Positions 1 to 7,860 of a stretch of 35,587 nucleotides of DNA are shown here, in pieces; within the stretch, counting starts at the first letter, position 1; each line of letters starts with the position of its first letter. A program made the translations under genes and the position numbers. This DNA comes from Actinomycetes bacterium (lineage in GTDB: Bacteria; Actinomycetota; Acidimicrobiia; Acidimicrobiales; Palsa-688): positions 1 to 35,587 of the forward strand of contig JAKBAM010000005.1 in NCBI GenBank assembly GCA_021809105.1, read 5' to 3'. The notes beneath the pieces are model-generated. The model did not search any database and was not told the origin of the DNA. It saw nothing but the letters and a program-made list of their open reading frames with translations.

Positions 1-81
1 TTGGGGGGAGTCGGGGTCACGACCGTAGCGATGCTGCTGCACAACACCGTGGCGGCCGCGGAGCGGGCTGCCGGCGCCTAA
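1..81 (+). CDS. folD: C-terminal end of FolD-like methylenetetrahydrofolate dehydrogenase/cyclohydrolase (partial)
   Basis: The window opens inside a reading frame that ends at the TAA at 79-81. The 26 visible residues include GGVGVTTVAMLLHNT followed by an Ala/Glu/Arg-rich helix. This resembles the FolD C-terminus, where a PGGVGPMT-type glycine loop that contacts NADP precedes a final helix of the form AMLxxNT. FolD interconverts methylene-, methenyl- and formyl-tetrahydrofolate, so it suits the metF gene just downstream. The Pro residues usual on either side of the GGVG loop read as Leu and Val here, which lowers certainty. Only the last 9% or so of the protein is visible. Confidence 0.6.
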   Translation: MGGVGVTTVAMLLHNTVAAAERAAGA

Positions 82-90
82 GCCGCCGCC

Positions 91-114
91 AGCCAGCCAG
101 CCAGCCAGCCAGCC
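91..114. repeat. AGCC tetranucleotide repeat, six copies
   Basis: Six perfect head-to-tail copies of AGCC lie just after the folD-like stop, embedded in GCC-rich sequence. A 4-base unit in non-coding DNA can change length by slippage. It sits between the upstream stop and the hairpin at 142-173, within the metF leader. Confidence 0.8.
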
Positions 115-141
115 GGCCGCCGCCGCCAGCCGACTCAGCAG

Positions 142-173
142 CCAGTTGGATGACAGATGCGGTATCCAACTGG
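142..173 (+). promoter_or_regulatory. Perfect 10-bp inverted repeat upstream of metF
   Basis: CCAGTTGGAT (142-151) and ATCCAACTGG (164-173) are exact reverse complements separated by 12 bases. The hairpin lies 61 bases after the folD-like stop and 58 bases before the metF ATG. No T-run follows. It could be an intrinsic terminator of the upstream gene, a leader hairpin for metF, or an operator for a dimeric repressor; the sequence alone does not choose between these. Confidence 0.5.
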
Positions 174-230
174 ATGCTGTAGGCAGCAGCAGCCTCGGCG
201 TGGGCGCCGGGTGCCACTACCTTGGCGGCC

Positions 231-1091
231 ATGGCCAAGATCGCTGACCTGCTGCGGGCCGGCCGCACCTTCTCCTTCGAGTTCTTCCCCCCGAAGGACG
301 ATGCCGAGCACGGCCGCCTCGTCGAGGCGCTCTCGGAGCTGCAGCCGCTGCACCCTTCTTTTGTGTCGGTGACCTACAGGGGCGGCCGGTCGTCGCGCCA
401 GCGGACCCACGACCTGGTTGCGGGCATCCTTCGCACCACGAGCCTGACCCCGATGGCGCACCTGATCTGCGTCGCCCACACCCGCTTGGAGCTCGCCGAG
501 ATCCTCGTCGAGCTGCGCAAGGCGGGGGTTGACAACCTCATGGCGCTCGGGGGGGATCCGCCGAGCGACCCGAACGAAGGGCCCGGTGAGCTGGCCCACG
601 CCGACGAGTTGGTCGATCTGGCTCGCGCCATCGGCGGCTTCTCCATTGGAGTGGCCGCTCATCCTGCGGGTCATCCCCGCTCGCCCTCCCTGGGCGAGGA
701 CCGCGCCCGCCTGGCCGACAAGCTGCGGCGGGCCGATTTCGCGGTCACGCAGTTCTTCTTCGAGCGTGACGACTACCTGCGCTTAGTCGACGACATGGGC
801 GCCCGAGGCGTGGACCGCCCGATCGTGCCGGGGATCATGCCGGTGACCTCGGTCAGCTCGATCGACCGGATGGCGGCGATGGGTGCCGCTGTCCCCGACG
901 CGATGGCAGACCGCATGCGCAGCGCCACCTCCCCCGGTGCGGTGCGCAAGGCGGGGATCGACGCCGCCACCGAGCTGTGCCAAGCGGTCCTCGACGCCGG
1001 CGCCCCCGGTTTGCACTTCTACACCCTCAACCGTTCCAAGGCGACAAGGGAGATCTACGCCAACCTGGGCCTCGAGGTCGGAGCCGGGTGA
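231..1091 (+). CDS. metF: 5,10-methylenetetrahydrofolate reductase (MetF)
   Basis: Flavoprotein that reduces 5,10-methylene-THF to 5-methyl-THF for methionine synthesis in the cytoplasm. The 286-residue protein matches the usual bacterial MetF size (about 290). Hallmarks are FSFEFFPPKDD near the N-terminus (the catalytic Glu/substrate region), VSVTYRGG, the MALGGDPP motif of the folate/FAD pocket, FAVTQFFFE in the middle, and a C-terminal GLHFYTLNRS. ATG 231 is preferred; an in-frame TTG at 222 would add three residues. The stop overlaps the next start as GTGA (1088-1091), so the two are translationally coupled. The folD-like remnant upstream gives a folate one-carbon context. Confidence 0.95.
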   Translation: MAKIADLLRAGRTFSFEFFPPKDDAEHGRLVEALSELQPLHPSFVSVTYRGGRSSRQRTHDLVAGILRTTSLTPMAHLICVAHTRLELAEILVELRKAGVDNLMALGGDPPSDPNEGPGELAHADELVDLARAIGGFSIGVAAHPAGHPRSPSLGEDRARLADKLRRADFAVTQFFFERDDYLRLVDDMGARGVDRPIVPGIMPVTSVSSIDRMAAMGAAVPDAMADRMRSATSPGAVRKAGIDAATELCQAVLDAGAPGLHFYTLNRSKATREIYANLGLEVGAG

Positions 1092-2236
1092 ACACGGCGG
1101 TCTGCCGCATGCTCGGCATCGACTTCCCGTTGCTGGCTTTCAGCCACTGCCGGGACGTGGTGGCCGCGGTCACCAATGCCGGCGGCTTCGGTGTGTTCGG
1201 CGCATCGGCGCTTGCCCCCGAGGTGCTGGACCGGGAGCTGAGCTGGATCGACGGGCACACCGGCGGGAAACCTTACGGTGTGGATGTCCTGGTGCCGGGG
1301 AAGGTGGTTGGGGCGGGCATGAGCCGGGTTGAGATTGCCGCGCTGGTTCCCGAGGAGCAACGGACGTTCGTGATATCACTGCTGGCCGACCGAGGTGTCG
1401 TGGCGCCCGGCGCGGCGTCCGACGCGGTGCGGGTCGGCTCGGCGGTCGCTGCCCTCGGATCTGCGAGCCGGAACGAGGATCTCCTCGAGGTGGCCTTCGC
1501 CCACCCGATCCGCCTCATCGCCAATGCCCTCGGTCCTCCCCCTCCCTCGATGCTGGAGCGGGCGCGCGCTGCGGGGGTGCCGGTGGCTGCTCTGGTGGGC
1601 ACGCGGAAGCACGCCGAGCGTCAGGTGGCTGCCGGGGTCGACATTCTCGTCGCCCAGGGCGGCGAGGCGGGCGGCCATTGCGGCGAGGTGTCGACGATCG
1701 TGCTGGTCCCCGAGGTGGTCGACGCCGCTGCCGCGCTGGCAGGAGGCGGGCCCCCGGTGCCGGTCCTGGCGGCGGGCGGGATCGTCGACGGGCGCCAGAT
1801 GGCAGCGGCGCTCGCCCTCGGGGCGTCGGGCGTGTGGACCGGATCGGTGTGGCTCACCACCGAGGAAGCCGAGACCCCGCCGGCCACGAAGGCCAAGATG
1901 CTCGCTGCCGGCTCGGACGACACTGTGCGCTCGACGAGTCGGACCGGTAAGCCGTCGCGCCAGCTGCGCTCGGCGTGGACAGATGCGTGGTCGGCGCCCG
2001 ACGCCCCCGCCGCCCTTCCGATGCCGCTGCAGTCGATCCTCGCCGAGCCGGCACTTCGCAAGGTTGATCAAATAGCCTCGTCCGGCCATGCGGGGGCGAC
2101 CGAGCTCTCCACCTACTGGGTGGGGCAGGGCGTGGGGATGCTGCAGTCGGTCAAGCCGGTGCGGCGGGTGGTGGCGGAGCTCATGGAGGATCTGGCTGCC
2201 AGTATCGAGCGACTCGGTGCGATCACCGCCGGCTGA
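1088..2236 (+). CDS. Nitronate monooxygenase-family FMN protein (2-nitropropane dioxygenase-like)
   Basis: A 382-residue TIM-barrel flavoprotein of the nitronate monooxygenase/FabK-like family. Such enzymes use FMN to oxidise alkyl nitronates, though many homologues have no known substrate. Visible motifs are AGGFGVFGAS near the N-terminus, AQGGEAGGHCGE with the family's conserved His (residue 197), and the phosphate-binding VLAAGGIVDGRQMAAALALG. The GTG start at 1088 overlaps the metF stop. Upstream in-frame starts would run back into metF and add unrelated sequence, so they were rejected. The role next to metF is unknown; operon position alone does not link it to folate. Confidence 0.85.
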   Translation: MNTAVCRMLGIDFPLLAFSHCRDVVAAVTNAGGFGVFGASALAPEVLDRELSWIDGHTGGKPYGVDVLVPGKVVGAGMSRVEIAALVPEEQRTFVISLLADRGVVAPGAASDAVRVGSAVAALGSASRNEDLLEVAFAHPIRLIANALGPPPPSMLERARAAGVPVAALVGTRKHAERQVAAGVDILVAQGGEAGGHCGEVSTIVLVPEVVDAAAALAGGGPPVPVLAAGGIVDGRQMAAALALGASGVWTGSVWLTTEEAETPPATKAKMLAAGSDDTVRSTSRTGKPSRQLRSAWTDAWSAPDAPAALPMPLQSILAEPALRKVDQIASSGHAGATELSTYWVGQGVGMLQSVKPVRRVVAELMEDLAASIERLGAITAG

Positions 2237-2291
2237 GCCCGCAAGGGTTGCGGCCTGCGGCGCGTCGCTTGGACCCCGGTAGGATCGGGAG

Positions 2292-3488
2292 ATGGCCGAA
2301 AAGATCGCGATGAAGGCGGACGGCACGCTAGCCGTCCCCGAAGAGCCCATTATCCCCTTCATCGAGGGGGACGGCACGGGGGTCGACATCTGGCCGGCGG
2401 CCAAGCTCGTCCTCGATGCCGCGGCGAAGAAGCACGGGCACCGCATCTCTTGGAAGGAGGTACTGGCCGGCGAGAAGGCTTTCACCGAGACTGGCAACTG
2501 GCTGCCAGACGAGACCATCTCCGTGTTCAAGGAGTACCTGATCGGGATAAAGGGCCCGCTCACCACGCCGGTCGGCGGCGGCTTCCGCAGCCTCAACGTG
2601 GCGCTGCGCCAGATCCTCGATCTCTACGTCTGCCTCCGCCCGGTTCGTTGGTTCAAAGGGGTGCCGTCCCCGGTGAAGCGCCCTGACCAGGTGGATATGG
2701 TGATCTTCCGGGAGAACACCGAGGACATCTACGCCGGCTTGGAGGTGCAGGAGGGGACGCCTGAGGCCAAGCGGATGATCGAGATGCTCCACGACGAGTT
2801 CGGCTGGGACATCCGATCCGACTCGGGCATCGGCATCAAGCCGATCTCGGAATCTGGTTCCAAGCGTTTGATCCGGGCGGCGATCCAGTACGCCATCGAG
2901 CGGGATCGCAAGTCGGTGACCATGGTGCACAAGGGCAACATCCAGAAGTTCACCGAGGGTGCCTTTCGCGGCTGGGGCTACGACCTCGTCCGCGAGGAGT
3001 TCGCCAATGTCGCGGTCGGGTGGGACGACTGCGATGGCAAGCCCGGTGACAAGATCCTGGTGAAAGACAACATCGCCGACATCACCCTGCAGCAAGTGCT
3101 GACCCGGCCGACCGACTTCGACGTGATCGCCACCACCAACCTCAATGGGGACTACATCTCCGACGCATTGGCGGCCCAGGTCGGCGGCATCGGTATTGCT
3201 CCCGGCGCCAACATCAACTACGTCACCGGGCATGGCATCTTCGAGGCCACCCACGGCACGGCCCCCAAGTATGCCGGGCAGGACAAGGTCAATCCGGGCT
3301 CGGTGCTGCTCTCGGGCGTGCTGATGTTCGAGCACCTCGGCTGGCAGGCTGCAGCCGACGACATCGTTCGTGCGCTCGAGGCGACCATCGCCGACAAGGT
3401 CGTGACCTACGACTTCGCCCGCCAGATGGAGGGTGCCACCGAGGTCAAGACATCGGAGTTCGCCAGCGCCGTCGTCGACCGGCTCTAG
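2292..3488 (+). CDS. icd: NADP-dependent isocitrate dehydrogenase
   Basis: TCA-cycle enzyme that oxidatively decarboxylates isocitrate to 2-oxoglutarate. The 398-residue length fits the homodimeric E. coli-type family. Seen directly: the substrate loop [13 protein letters not shown], the family signature [17 protein letters not shown] starting at residue 283, and [17 protein letters not shown] with Lys326-Tyr327. These are the residues that favour NADP over NAD in the E. coli enzyme. The ATG follows a 55-base gap after the flavoprotein gene. After it come a small GC hairpin and then the promoter region of the biosynthetic operon. Confidence 0.95.
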   Translation: MAEKIAMKADGTLAVPEEPIIPFIEGDGTGVDIWPAAKLVLDAAAKKHGHRISWKEVLAGEKAFTETGNWLPDETISVFKEYLIGIKGPLTTPVGGGFRSLNVALRQILDLYVCLRPVRWFKGVPSPVKRPDQVDMVIFRENTEDIYAGLEVQEGTPEAKRMIEMLHDEFGWDIRSDSGIGIKPISESGSKRLIRAAIQYAIERDRKSVTMVHKGNIQKFTEGAFRGWGYDLVREEFANVAVGWDDCDGKPGDKILVKDNIADITLQQVLTRPTDFDVIATTNLNGDYISDALAAQVGGIGIAPGANINYVTGHGIFEATHGTAPKYAGQDKVNPGSVLLSGVLMFEHLGWQAAADDIVRALEATIADKVVTYDFARQMEGATEVKTSEFASAVVDRL

Positions 3489-3495
3489 GGCACCC

Positions 3496-3511
3496 GGCGG
3501 CCCCAGCCGCC
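3496..3511 (+). terminator. Short GC hairpin after icd
   Basis: GGCGGC (3496-3501) and GCCGCC (3506-3511) form a perfect 6-bp stem with a 4-base loop, seven bases after the icd stop. There is no T-run, which is common in high-GC actinobacteria. The stem is short, so this may be a weak terminator or chance in GC-rich DNA. Confidence 0.35.
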
Positions 3512-3535
3512 TGCGCCTTGGGCAGAATAATGCGC

Positions 3536-3564
3536 TTGCATCCCAACTACATACATCCTAGTCT
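3536..3564 (+). promoter_or_regulatory. Candidate promoter for the NRPS/LeuA operon
   Basis: TTGCAT (3536-3541) and TAGTCT (3559-3564) are spaced 17 bases apart. They resemble a housekeeping sigma promoter, with a good -35 and a poor -10. The surrounding 30 bases are noticeably more AT-rich than the flanks, which is unusual in this window. It lies in the only sizeable gap (130 bases) before the 15-gene operon. An alternative -10 in the TACATAC stretch a few bases upstream cannot be excluded. Confidence 0.45.
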
Positions 3565-3618
3565 GTCCGTGACAAGCGGAGGCCGCAGCTCGCGGTCAGG
3601 GCGGACGAGGAGGGATCG

Positions 3619-5310
3619 ATGCCAGCGCACCACGCTCCGAGGGCTGCTGCTCGGCAGAAGCCGAGCAGCATGCCCTACGGCAAGTACACGCCCTTCGCCG
3701 ACCGGGTCCCGGTCCGGCGGGTCGAGGAGCGCCAATGGATCGACCGCCCGCTCGACTCGGCCCCTCTCTGGTGCTCGGTCGACCTGCGAGACGGCAACCA
3801 GGCTCTCGCCCAGCCGATGGCACCCCATCAGAAGACTGCGTTCTTCGACTTGCTTGTGGGCGTCGGTTTCAAGGACATCGAGGTCGGCTACCCGGCCGCA
3901 AGCGCCGCTGATCTCGGCTTCGTCCGGAGGCTGGCGACAGTAGGGCAGGTCCCGGCGGACGTCGTGCCGTCGGTGTTCACCGCCATCCGACCCGACCTCA
4001 TCCAGCGAACGTTCGACGCGGTGCAGGGAATGGCGCAGGTGACCGTCCATCTCTGCAACGCAACTGCTCCATTGTGGAGGGAACGAGTCCTGCGGATGGA
4101 GCTGTCAGCGTTGGAGCGAGCCGTCACGGAGGCGGCCCGGACGGCTCGTGCCCTCGCCGCTCGACACGAAGGCGAGATCGGCTTCGAGTACTCGCCCGAG
4201 GTCTTCAACGCCACAGAGCCCGAGGTGGCCCTACGCATCTGCGAGTTGGCCGTCGAGCTGCTCGGCGGCGATTCGAAACGACCGGTCATCGTCAACCTTC
4301 CCGCCACCGTCGAGGCGGCCTCCCCCGATGTTTTCGCCGACCAGGTCGAGTGGTTCCACGAGAACCTTCAAGACCGCTCGGCCGTCGTCTTGTCCGTCCA
4401 CGGCCACAACGACCGCGGTACCGCCGTTGCGGCCACTGAGCTTGCGCTTCGGGCCGGCGCCGAGCGAGTGGAGGGGTGCCTGTTCGGTAATGGCGAGAGG
4501 ACAGGCAACGTATGCCTGACGACCCTGGCCCTCAACTTGTTCAGCCAGGGTGTCGACCCGATGCTCGAGCTCGGGGATCTCGCTGGCATCGAGCGCACTT
4601 ACGAAGAGTGCACCGGGGTGCGAATTCCCGAGCGCCATCCCTACGTCGGCCGCCTTGTTCACACCGCCTTTTCGGGCACCCATCAAGACGCCATCAACAA
4701 GGCCCTCGACTGGCGGGAGCACACGGGAGAGATCTCCTGGAACATCCCGTACCTACCGGTCGACCCCCGTGACCTGGGACGGGACTACGACGAGATCATC
4801 CGTATCAACGCCCAATCGGGCAAGGGCGGTATCAGCTACCTCTTGAGGGTCGAGCTAGGCATGGTGCTTCCGCAGCGTTGCCTCGTCGACTTCTCCAGGG
4901 CGGTGCAGGCGTGGGCCGACACGACCGGTGGAGAGGTCACCGCGGATGACCTGTGGAAGCTCTTCGGCCAGCGGTACATCCGGTCGGACGGGATCGCCGT
5001 TCCCGTCGACGTCACCGTCGGGGTCGGCGAGGATGGGCGCGGCACCTGTCTGCAGGCCAGGATGCCGACAGGGTCCACCGCTCGGCGGGTGGTGGCCGAA
5101 AGCCTGCCTGCTGCCCTCGGATCGTGGGCGTCGGAGGTTCTCGGTCGGGGGGTGATGGTGCGCGAAGCCGAGGAGGTGCGGGGTCCCGACGGTGAGGAGA
5201 TCGGCTTGGTGGAGGTCGGCGACGGGCGCCAGTGGCAGTGGTCCGCCGCCATGTGTGGTGCTAGCGCGCCGGCCCGCTACCTCGCCGCAGTGCTGGCAGG
5301 TTTGGCATGA
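3619..5310 (+). CDS. LeuA-like 2-isopropylmalate synthase homologue, first gene of the biosynthetic operon
   Basis: A 563-residue protein of the long LeuA class, which condenses acetyl-CoA with a 2-oxo acid (2-oxoisovalerate in leucine synthesis). The HMGL-like TIM barrel shows DLRDGNQAL (Asp55 and Arg57-Asp58, base and metal site), HGHNDRG (His261, His263, metal ligands), EGCLFGNGERTGN and SGTHQDAINKAL. The C-terminal dimer/regulatory region (about 440-563) is present, but I see no GNGP-type leucine-pocket motif; the aligned stretch reads VVAESLPAAL. GGAGG at 3609-3613, five bases before ATG 3619, supports this start. The stop overlaps the next gene as ATGA. It could be the cell's own leucine enzyme, but operon position and the altered tail suggest a pathway-dedicated 2-oxo acid elongase. 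Confidence 0.85.
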   Translation: MPAHHAPRAAARQKPSSMPYGKYTPFADRVPVRRVEERQWIDRPLDSAPLWCSVDLRDGNQALAQPMAPHQKTAFFDLLVGVGFKDIEVGYPAASAADLGFVRRLATVGQVPADVVPSVFTAIRPDLIQRTFDAVQGMAQVTVHLCNATAPLWRERVLRMELSALERAVTEAARTARALAARHEGEIGFEYSPEVFNATEPEVALRICELAVELLGGDSKRPVIVNLPATVEAASPDVFADQVEWFHENLQDRSAVVLSVHGHNDRGTAVAATELALRAGAERVEGCLFGNGERTGNVCLTTLALNLFSQGVDPMLELGDLAGIERTYEECTGVRIPERHPYVGRLVHTAFSGTHQDAINKALDWREHTGEISWNIPYLPVDPRDLGRDYDEIIRINAQSGKGGISYLLRVELGMVLPQRCLVDFSRAVQAWADTTGGEVTADDLWKLFGQRYIRSDGIAVPVDVTVGVGEDGRGTCLQARMPTGSTARRVVAESLPAALGSWASEVLGRGVMVREAEEVRGPDGEEIGLVEVGDGRQWQWSAAMCGASAPARYLAAVLAGLA

Positions 5311-6260
5311 GCCCAGCCCTGGCCGCGATCCCCAAACCTCGAGCGCAGGGATCGATAGGGGTGGCAATCGTCGGGTTCGGAACCGCAGGACATCAACATC
5401 TCTCGGCGTTGTCCCAGGTAGATCTGCTCGAGGCCGTCGCCTTCGTGGAGGAGGGCGCGCCCGGCGAGGCCGAGCTGCCCCGGGCCAGCCTGGAACAGGT
5501 GCTGGCCTCCCCGGCGATCGGCCTAGTGGCGGTGTGCGTACCTCCCGGCTCGCGCCCCTTGGTCATGCGAGAGGTGATCCACGCCGGGAAGTCGATGGTT
5601 GTCGAGAAGCCGGCCTTCGGGCGTCTCGCCGACCTTGATGCCACTGATCGGGCCGCCGCCGAAGCGGGCTCGGTGGTGGGTGTCATGCACCAGCACCGAT
5701 TCGCCCTTCCCGGAGCTGTCGAACGGCTGCGCTGGTCGGGTCGCGCCAGGGCATCCCTGGTCGTGAGCCGTCCGCGCCGTGACGAATGGTTCACCGGCTG
5801 GCGCGCCGACCCTTCGCAGTCGCTCGGAGGTATCACCGCCCACCTGGGCGTGCACTATCTGGATCTGGCCTGCCAGTTGCTGGGTGAGCCGGTCGCCGTC
5901 GAGGTGATGTGCCGGCGGGACAGGGCGCCCGGCGTGGACTCCCGAATGGAGCTCACCGTCCAGTTCGAGGCGGGGGCGGTGCTCCGGGCGGTGGTCACCG
6001 GCGACTCCGACCACCGCTGTGAGCGCCTATTGGTTGCGGACCAGGGCCAGAAGGTGGACGTGTTGGATGGCCAGGTCCGACTCCGCGTCGGCGCCCGGAG
6101 CTCCCGCTGGCCGGCGCGCAGCGCCGCTGCCCTGCGCGCCGAGGTGTACCGGGAGGTCGCTTCAGCATGCGGAGGCGCCACCGGGCCCCTGATGTGCGGG
6201 CTGGCCCGCACGCGAGGAGTTACTGCCATCCTCGAGAGGTTGTACGGGGACCGAGCGTGA
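5307..6260 (+). CDS. Gfo/Idh/MocA-family NAD(P)-dependent oxidoreductase
   Basis: A 317-residue oxidoreductase of the glucose-fructose oxidoreductase/inositol dehydrogenase family, which oxidises or reduces hydroxyls of sugars and cyclitols. The Rossmann fold starts with VAIVGFGTAGHQH (about residues 22-34). VVEKPAF carries the family's catalytic Lys101 in the EKP motif, and GGITAHLGVHYLDL holds the His/Asp region of the active site. The C-terminal domain is shorter than in many members (family usually 330-380 aa). Start and stop overlap neighbours by 4 bases. Followed by two TIM-barrel isomerase-like genes, it probably acts on a sugar or polyol intermediate; the substrate is unknown. Confidence 0.85.
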   Translation: MSPALAAIPKPRAQGSIGVAIVGFGTAGHQHLSALSQVDLLEAVAFVEEGAPGEAELPRASLEQVLASPAIGLVAVCVPPGSRPLVMREVIHAGKSMVVEKPAFGRLADLDATDRAAAEAGSVVGVMHQHRFALPGAVERLRWSGRARASLVVSRPRRDEWFTGWRADPSQSLGGITAHLGVHYLDLACQLLGEPVAVEVMCRRDRAPGVDSRMELTVQFEAGAVLRAVVTGDSDHRCERLLVADQGQKVDVLDGQVRLRVGARSSRWPARSAAALRAEVYREVASACGGATGPLMCGLARTRGVTAILERLYGDRA

Positions 6261-7009
6261 CCCGCATCGTACGCCTGGGGATCTCATCCGGCTGTGCCCC
6301 AGACGCGCGCGCCGCGCAGCTCGCAACCGTCGCCGTCGAGGCCGGGTCGACGGTGGTCGACCTCCGGGCGGGCAAAGGCCACCAATGGGAGGAGGACGGG
6401 CTCGATGCCCTCTTCGGTGCCGGACTCGACGTCTCCTTCATCGGGCATCCCCTAGTGCTCGGCGACCCGACCCATCCGCTCGAGCGCTGGACGTGGGCGA
6501 GCCAGCAATGGCCCGGGATTCGCTGCAAGGTCGTAGCCGACGTGGGTGCCGGGCAACGGCCCGATCTCGTCGGCAGGCAACTGGGTGCGATCGCAGGCGA
6601 TCGCCCTGACCTCGTCCTGGTCGAGACCCACGCCGGCTTCGCCCACCCCGCCGACATCGCGGTCATGGCGACCAGGCATGGTTGCCGAGTCGTCCTCGAT
6701 ACGCGAGGACTGGCCGACAGCGCCGGGAATGAGCGAGACCGGGTGCTGCCGCTTCTCGCTCCCCATGTGGACGCCATCCAGTGCAAGCAGGTCGGCTCGG
6801 ACGGTCGCCACGTCCCACTGGGCGACGACGGGCGCCCGCCGGTGATGGCCGCTTTCCGGGCGGTGGCAGGAGGCGATCGGCCGATCGACGTCCTCATGGA
6901 GTCGCGCGCGTTCGTACCAAACCGTGATCTGCGCCTGCTCGGGCGTTGGTGGCAGGACGCGTCATCTCGACCGGCAGCGATATCGGGTCCGCTTGGGGAT
7001 GAGTCGTGA
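6257..7009 (+). CDS. Xylose isomerase-like TIM-barrel protein, metal site incomplete
   Basis: A 250-residue protein starting at GTG 6257, within the GTGA overlap with the preceding stop. The repeating strand-helix pattern and the landmarks VETHAGF, VVLDTRGLAD and VLMESRAF resemble sugar phosphate isomerase/epimerase (AP endonuclease 2/xylose isomerase-like) proteins. Such proteins bind a divalent metal with Glu, Asp, His and Glu. Where the downstream paralogue has HVHVKD, this protein reads IQCKQVG, so the His ligand seems lost. It may be a partner subunit of the next protein, use an altered metal site, or act without metal. Recognition is by pattern and context only. Confidence 0.6.
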   Translation: MTRIVRLGISSGCAPDARAAQLATVAVEAGSTVVDLRAGKGHQWEEDGLDALFGAGLDVSFIGHPLVLGDPTHPLERWTWASQQWPGIRCKVVADVGAGQRPDLVGRQLGAIAGDRPDLVLVETHAGFAHPADIAVMATRHGCRVVLDTRGLADSAGNERDRVLPLLAPHVDAIQCKQVGSDGRHVPLGDDGRPPVMAAFRAVAGGDRPIDVLMESRAFVPNRDLRLLGRWWQDASSRPAAISGPLGDES

Positions 7010-7860
7010 GGTTGGCCGTGATCAGCGACGAGGTCAGCCAGAACATTGGTGTGGTGGTGGCGGCCTGCCAGACCATGGGCTTCGAAGGTGTCGAAATCCG
7101 GTCCCTCGGAGGCACGGCCCCCGAGCACCTTGCGGACGCCGAGCTCGAGGATGCCGCTGCCACCCTCCGTGAGGCGGGGCTCGAGGTGGCGGGTTTCTGC
7201 CCGGCCGCCATGAAGGATCGGCTGCCGATCTCCAGGCGGCAATTCGTCGCGGCAAGGGCCCTGGTCGAGCGCAGCGCCAGGCAGGCACACCTGTTGGGCC
7301 TGCGGGCCATGCGGGTGTTCTCTTTCTATCGGGAGGGGCCGCCCGATCCGCGCCGTGCGGCGCGGGCGGCGGCTGACGTCCTGGAAGGGTGCGATCTCGC
7401 CGGCGTGCGACTCCTGCTCGAGACAGGAACCAGGACCAACACCCCGAGCGTTGGTCACGCGCTCACGTTCCTGGAGGCGGTCGGGCGCCACGACATGGGC
7501 ATCCTGTGGGATCCGGGGAACACCGCGTTCAGCGGCATCGCTTCCTCCCCATGCCTGGATGACTACCGGCAGGGGCGCCACCTGATCGAGCATGTGCATG
7601 TGAAGGACCCGCGGGGAGCCAGCGGCTATGTGCGCCTCGGTGACGGCGACCTGCCGTGGGAGGGCATCCTGCGGACGCTGGTGGAGGACGGCTACGGAGG
7701 TTGGGTGTCCCTAGAGACCCATTGGCGGCCGGGCCAGCCGCTGAGTGTCGATCTGCGCGATCGGCCTTGGGGCCACGCGTTCAGCGCAGGTGGCTTCGAG
7801 GCTTCGGTCGAGTGCATGCAGCGGCTCCGAGTGCTGCGCCAGATGGTGACCGCATCGTGA
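7006..7860 (+). CDS. Xylose isomerase-like TIM-barrel sugar isomerase/epimerase
   Basis: A 284-residue member of the AP endonuclease 2/xylose isomerase-like superfamily, which isomerises or epimerises keto sugars and related polyols, or hydrolyses intermediates, at a divalent metal. The complete Glu-Asp-His-Glu metal set is visible: LLLETG (Glu139), WDPGN (Asp169), EHVHVKD (His196/His198) and SLETHW (Glu237). GTG 7006 overlaps the upstream stop by 4 bases and the stop overlaps the sulfotransferase start by 4. Together with the Gfo/Idh/MocA enzyme it resembles the paired oxidoreductase-isomerase modules used in inositol and keto-sugar metabolism; the actual substrate is not deducible. Confidence 0.8.
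   Translation: MRLAVISDEVSQNIGVVVAACQTMGFEGVEIRSLGGTAPEHLADAELEDAAATLREAGLEVAGFCPAAMKDRLPISRRQFVAARALVERSARQAHLLGLRAMRVFSFYREGPPDPRRAARAAADVLEGCDLAGVRLLLETGTRTNTPSVGHALTFLEAVGRHDMGILWDPGNTAFSGIASSPCLDDYRQGRHLIEHVHVKDPRGASGYVRLGDGDLPWEGILRTLVEDGYGGWVSLETHWRPGQPLSVDLRDRPWGHAFSAGGFEASVECMQRLRVLRQMVTAS

Noticed and set aside
977..1087. Upstream extension of the nitronate monooxygenase-like gene to ATG 977
   Set aside because: The added 37 residues lie wholly inside metF in another frame and do not resemble the family; GTG 1088 gives the normal N-terminus and a GTGA overlap.
3565..3618. Possible leucine-attenuator leader peptide ahead of the LeuA-like gene
   Set aside because: No short frame with a run of leucine codons and no terminator/antiterminator pair is visible in the leader.
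6220..7599. Minus-strand open frame of about 460 codons opposite the TIM-barrel genes
   Set aside because: It spans two real genes and their overlap, and shows no domain or ribosome binding site.
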